From: Hyella patelloides LEGE 07179
GTDB lineage: Bacteria; Cyanobacteriota; Cyanobacteriia; Cyanobacteriales; Xenococcaceae
Length of the DNA stretch: 56,672 nt
Direction: 5' to 3'
Assembly (NCBI RefSeq): GCF_900659865.1
Contig: NZ_LR213780.1
Coordinates: 1-56,672, forward strand
A program made the translations under genes and the position numbers. This document shows, piece after piece, positions 54,991 to 56,672 of the stretch. The notes beneath the pieces are model-generated. The model was not told where the DNA came from. It saw only the letters and a list, made by a program, of their open reading frames with translations, and did no database searches. Position 1 is the first letter of the stretch. Each line of letters starts with the position of its first letter.

Positions 54991-56550
54991 GTGTGATTCG
55001 TTGTCTAGAAACCAATCCTTATTTGGAGAGGGGGATTAGGCGCAATGGTAAAAGAACCTTGACAACTTATTAGTCATGTTGGTGAGTAAGAAATCAATCT
55101 TACAAGTCCGACTCTGGTGGTGTTCCAGTAAAAGCATCCTCCCCATTTTTGGTTGTAGCAATTCCAGAGATGAAGCGGGAAGAAAAGGAGGTAACTCATA
55201 ACCTAATTGAGAATCCCTTCAAGCAGGAATCTATGAGTAGCATCAGCAAACTGTAGTTTGAGCCATCGTCATGCGAAACAGGCTCAAGAGGTTGATACGC
55301 CTGAGCCTTAAGGCAAAAGATGAGACAAGTGTTGATAATCAGGGTTTTATCAACAAATACCCTTAATTCATCTCGGTGGAGATACAGGCTCTAAGGATTC
55401 AAACCAATGACTGATAGGAACGAATTAACCCTTTCTTGGTTCTCAGAACATCTGAGTGGGTTGCTAACTAGAAACCAGGAAAGTGGAGGGATTGTGTCAG
55501 AAGCAAATGCCCTTCTGTAATGGAAGAGGATAAGCTGACGGACACACGGTAATACAGAAGATAGAGTCGTGATTAGTAATTTATACCATGAACGAGTTAA
55601 ATCAGACTACGTATGAATGGCAGAACATCTCCTGGCGTAAGCTAGAACGTTCTGTCTACAAATTACAAAAGCGAATCTATCGAGCCAGTAGTCGTGGTGA
55701 CATACTCACAGTCCATAAACTTCAAAGATTGATGGTCAATTCATGGTCAGCGAAATGTCTAGCAGTCAGGAAAGTAACCCAAGATAACCAAGGAAAGAAG
55801 ACGGCAGGAGTGGATGGGGTAAAATCCTTGTCCCCAGAAGCACGTCTCAATCTGGTAGGTCAACTAAAACTGGGACATAAAGTCAAACCAGTACGTCGAG
55901 TTTGGATACCCAAACCAGGAAAGACGGAAAAGAGACCTTTGGGAATTCCCACCATCTATGAACGAGCATTACAAGCTCTGGTTAAACTGGCATTAGAGCC
56001 ACAATGGGAAGCTCTTTTTGAACCCAATTCTTATGGGTTTCGCTCAGGCAGAAGTTGTCATGATGCGATTGAGGCAATACATATCGCTATTAGTCAGAAA
56101 CCTAAATATGTCTTAGATGCCGATATTGCTCAATGCTTCGATAAAATCAATCATCAAGTTCTTCTCGATAAACTCCAAACCTTCCCTAAATTCAGGCAAC
56201 AAATAAAAGCCTGGTTAAAAGCGGGAATTATGGATAATGGAGAGCTAGAACCCAATCTAGCTGGAGTTCCCCAAGGTGGAACGCTTTCACCATTATTGGC
56301 TAATATTGCCTTACACGGTATGGAGAATAAGGTTAAAAATTTTGCTGAGGGATTAAAACTTTTATATCCCAACGGCAACTACCTCTCCAAAGAACGTAAA
56401 CGAAGAAGCCTCCATCTCATCAGGTATGCAGACGATTTTGTCTGTATGCACGAGGATTTGGAAGTTGTACTTCAATGTAAGGAAATCATAGCTGATTGGC
56501 TCTCTAATTTGGGTTTGTCATTGAAACCGAGCAAAACACGCCTAGTATAG
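54991..56550 (+). mobile_element. Group II intron, 3' part removed by an IS630
   Basis: The 5' end is at GTGTGATTCG (54991), matching the GUGYG consensus. About 600 bases of structured non-coding sequence (domains I to III, with runs such as GAGCCATCGTCATGCGAAACAGGCTC) precede a reverse transcriptase gene placed as in domain IV. The intron is cut at about 56548 by an IS630 element, so the maturase part, domains V and VI and the 3' splice site are missing from this side. Splicing from this copy is impossible unless the rest lies beyond the insertion. Confidence 0.85.
55588..56550 (+). pseudogene. ltrA: Group II intron reverse transcriptase/maturase, truncated
   Basis: 320 residues are present of the usual 420-600. 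RT-0 to RT-7 are visible: WRKLERSVYKLQKRIYRAS, KKTAGVDGVKSL, RRVWIPKPGKTEKRPLGIPT, NSYGFRSGRSCHDAIEAI, YVLDADIAQCFDKINH (first catalytic Asp), AGVPQGGTLSPLLANIALHGMEN and LIRYADDFVCMHE with the YADD box. The frame stops at SKTRLV just where the IS630 begins, removing the thumb (domain X) and endonuclease. Polymerase motifs are intact, but the protein is probably non-functional. Confidence 0.92.
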
Positions 56551-56552
56551 CA

Positions 56553-56672
56553 TTACGCATATACGTTAGGACATTTTTTAAAAGCTGTATCAACACATTC
56601 TCTAACAGTTTCAAATTCTTTAACTCTCTGCTTCATCCAAGTTTTGAGAACCGACCACCAACGCTCTATCTT
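56553..56672 (-). pseudogene. IS630-family transposase C-terminus, cut by window edge
   Basis: On the minus strand the frame enters from the right edge and ends at TAA 56555-56553. It reads KIERWWSVLKTWMKQRVKEF and then ETVRECVDTAFKKCPNVYA, containing the IERWW region of the DDE domain with the last catalytic Glu. The element interrupts the intron reverse transcriptase. The sequence differs clearly from the IS630 end at the left edge, so these are two different IS630 types. Confidence 0.88.

Overview
The window is cyanobacterial chromosome. Evidence: HIP1 octamers (GCGATCGC) are scattered through genes and spacers; base composition is AT-rich; there are heptanucleotide STRR repeats; and there are marker families such as an SLH-domain porin, Tab2, a COP23 protein, DevB/DevC, a stand-alone CIRCE-controlled groEL2 and a vMAP-type NB-ARC protein. 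I cannot assign the order from sequence alone.

Layout. 1-2.2 kb: the end of an IS630 transposase that has beheaded a methyltransferase gene, then prfB with its intact programmed +1 frameshift site. 2.2-10.7 kb: mostly housekeeping genes (EI24 membrane protein, GNAT acetyltransferase, GHL10 glycosidase-like protein, cNMP-domain/methyltransferase fusion, gatC, THUMP RNA methyltransferase, ddl). 10.9-21.5 kb: RTX calcium-binding protein, NB-ARC NTPase, M42 peptidase followed by about 39 copies of a 7-bp repeat, LRAT-domain protein, a dUTPase gene with no ATG/GTG/TTG start, MscS channel, an orphan amino-acid ABC ATPase, Tab2. 21.9-26.7 kb: an unusual receiver-HlyD fusion, a second membrane-anchored response regulator, and groEL2 with a perfect CIRCE operator and a strong terminator. 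26.7-42.5 kb: an exopolysaccharide locus (methyltransferases, Wzx-like flippase, polysaccharide pyruvyl transferase with a nitroreductase partner, five glycosyltransferases, Wzy-like polymerase, a frameshifted methyltransferase, a TIM-barrel glycosidase-like protein). No initiating phosphoglycosyltransferase, Wzc/Wza or Wzz gene is present, so part of the pathway must lie elsewhere. 42.8-50.4 kb: YbaK-type deacylase, SomA/OprB porin, COP23 protein, a membrane protein, and a devB-HD phosphohydrolase-devC operon without devA. 50.6-53.4 kb: a decayed vapB antitoxin, a tyrosine phosphatase-TetR pair and a CheY-like regulator. 53.6-56.7 kb: a mobile-element graveyard (Tn3 transposase fragment, IS1-type element with an internal deletion, group II intron cut by an IS630).

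Mobile and repeat DNA shapes this region. Two MITE-like elements of 226 and 229 bp have matching termini and perfect 8-bp target duplications. A dispersed GC-rich palindromic repeat family has at least seven copies, one of them inserted in frame inside a glycosyltransferase gene. Two TetR-type palindromes lie in the devB promoter region, close to a TetR gene that forms a two-gene operon with a tyrosine phosphatase.

Family assignments come from recognising motifs by eye; no database search was run.
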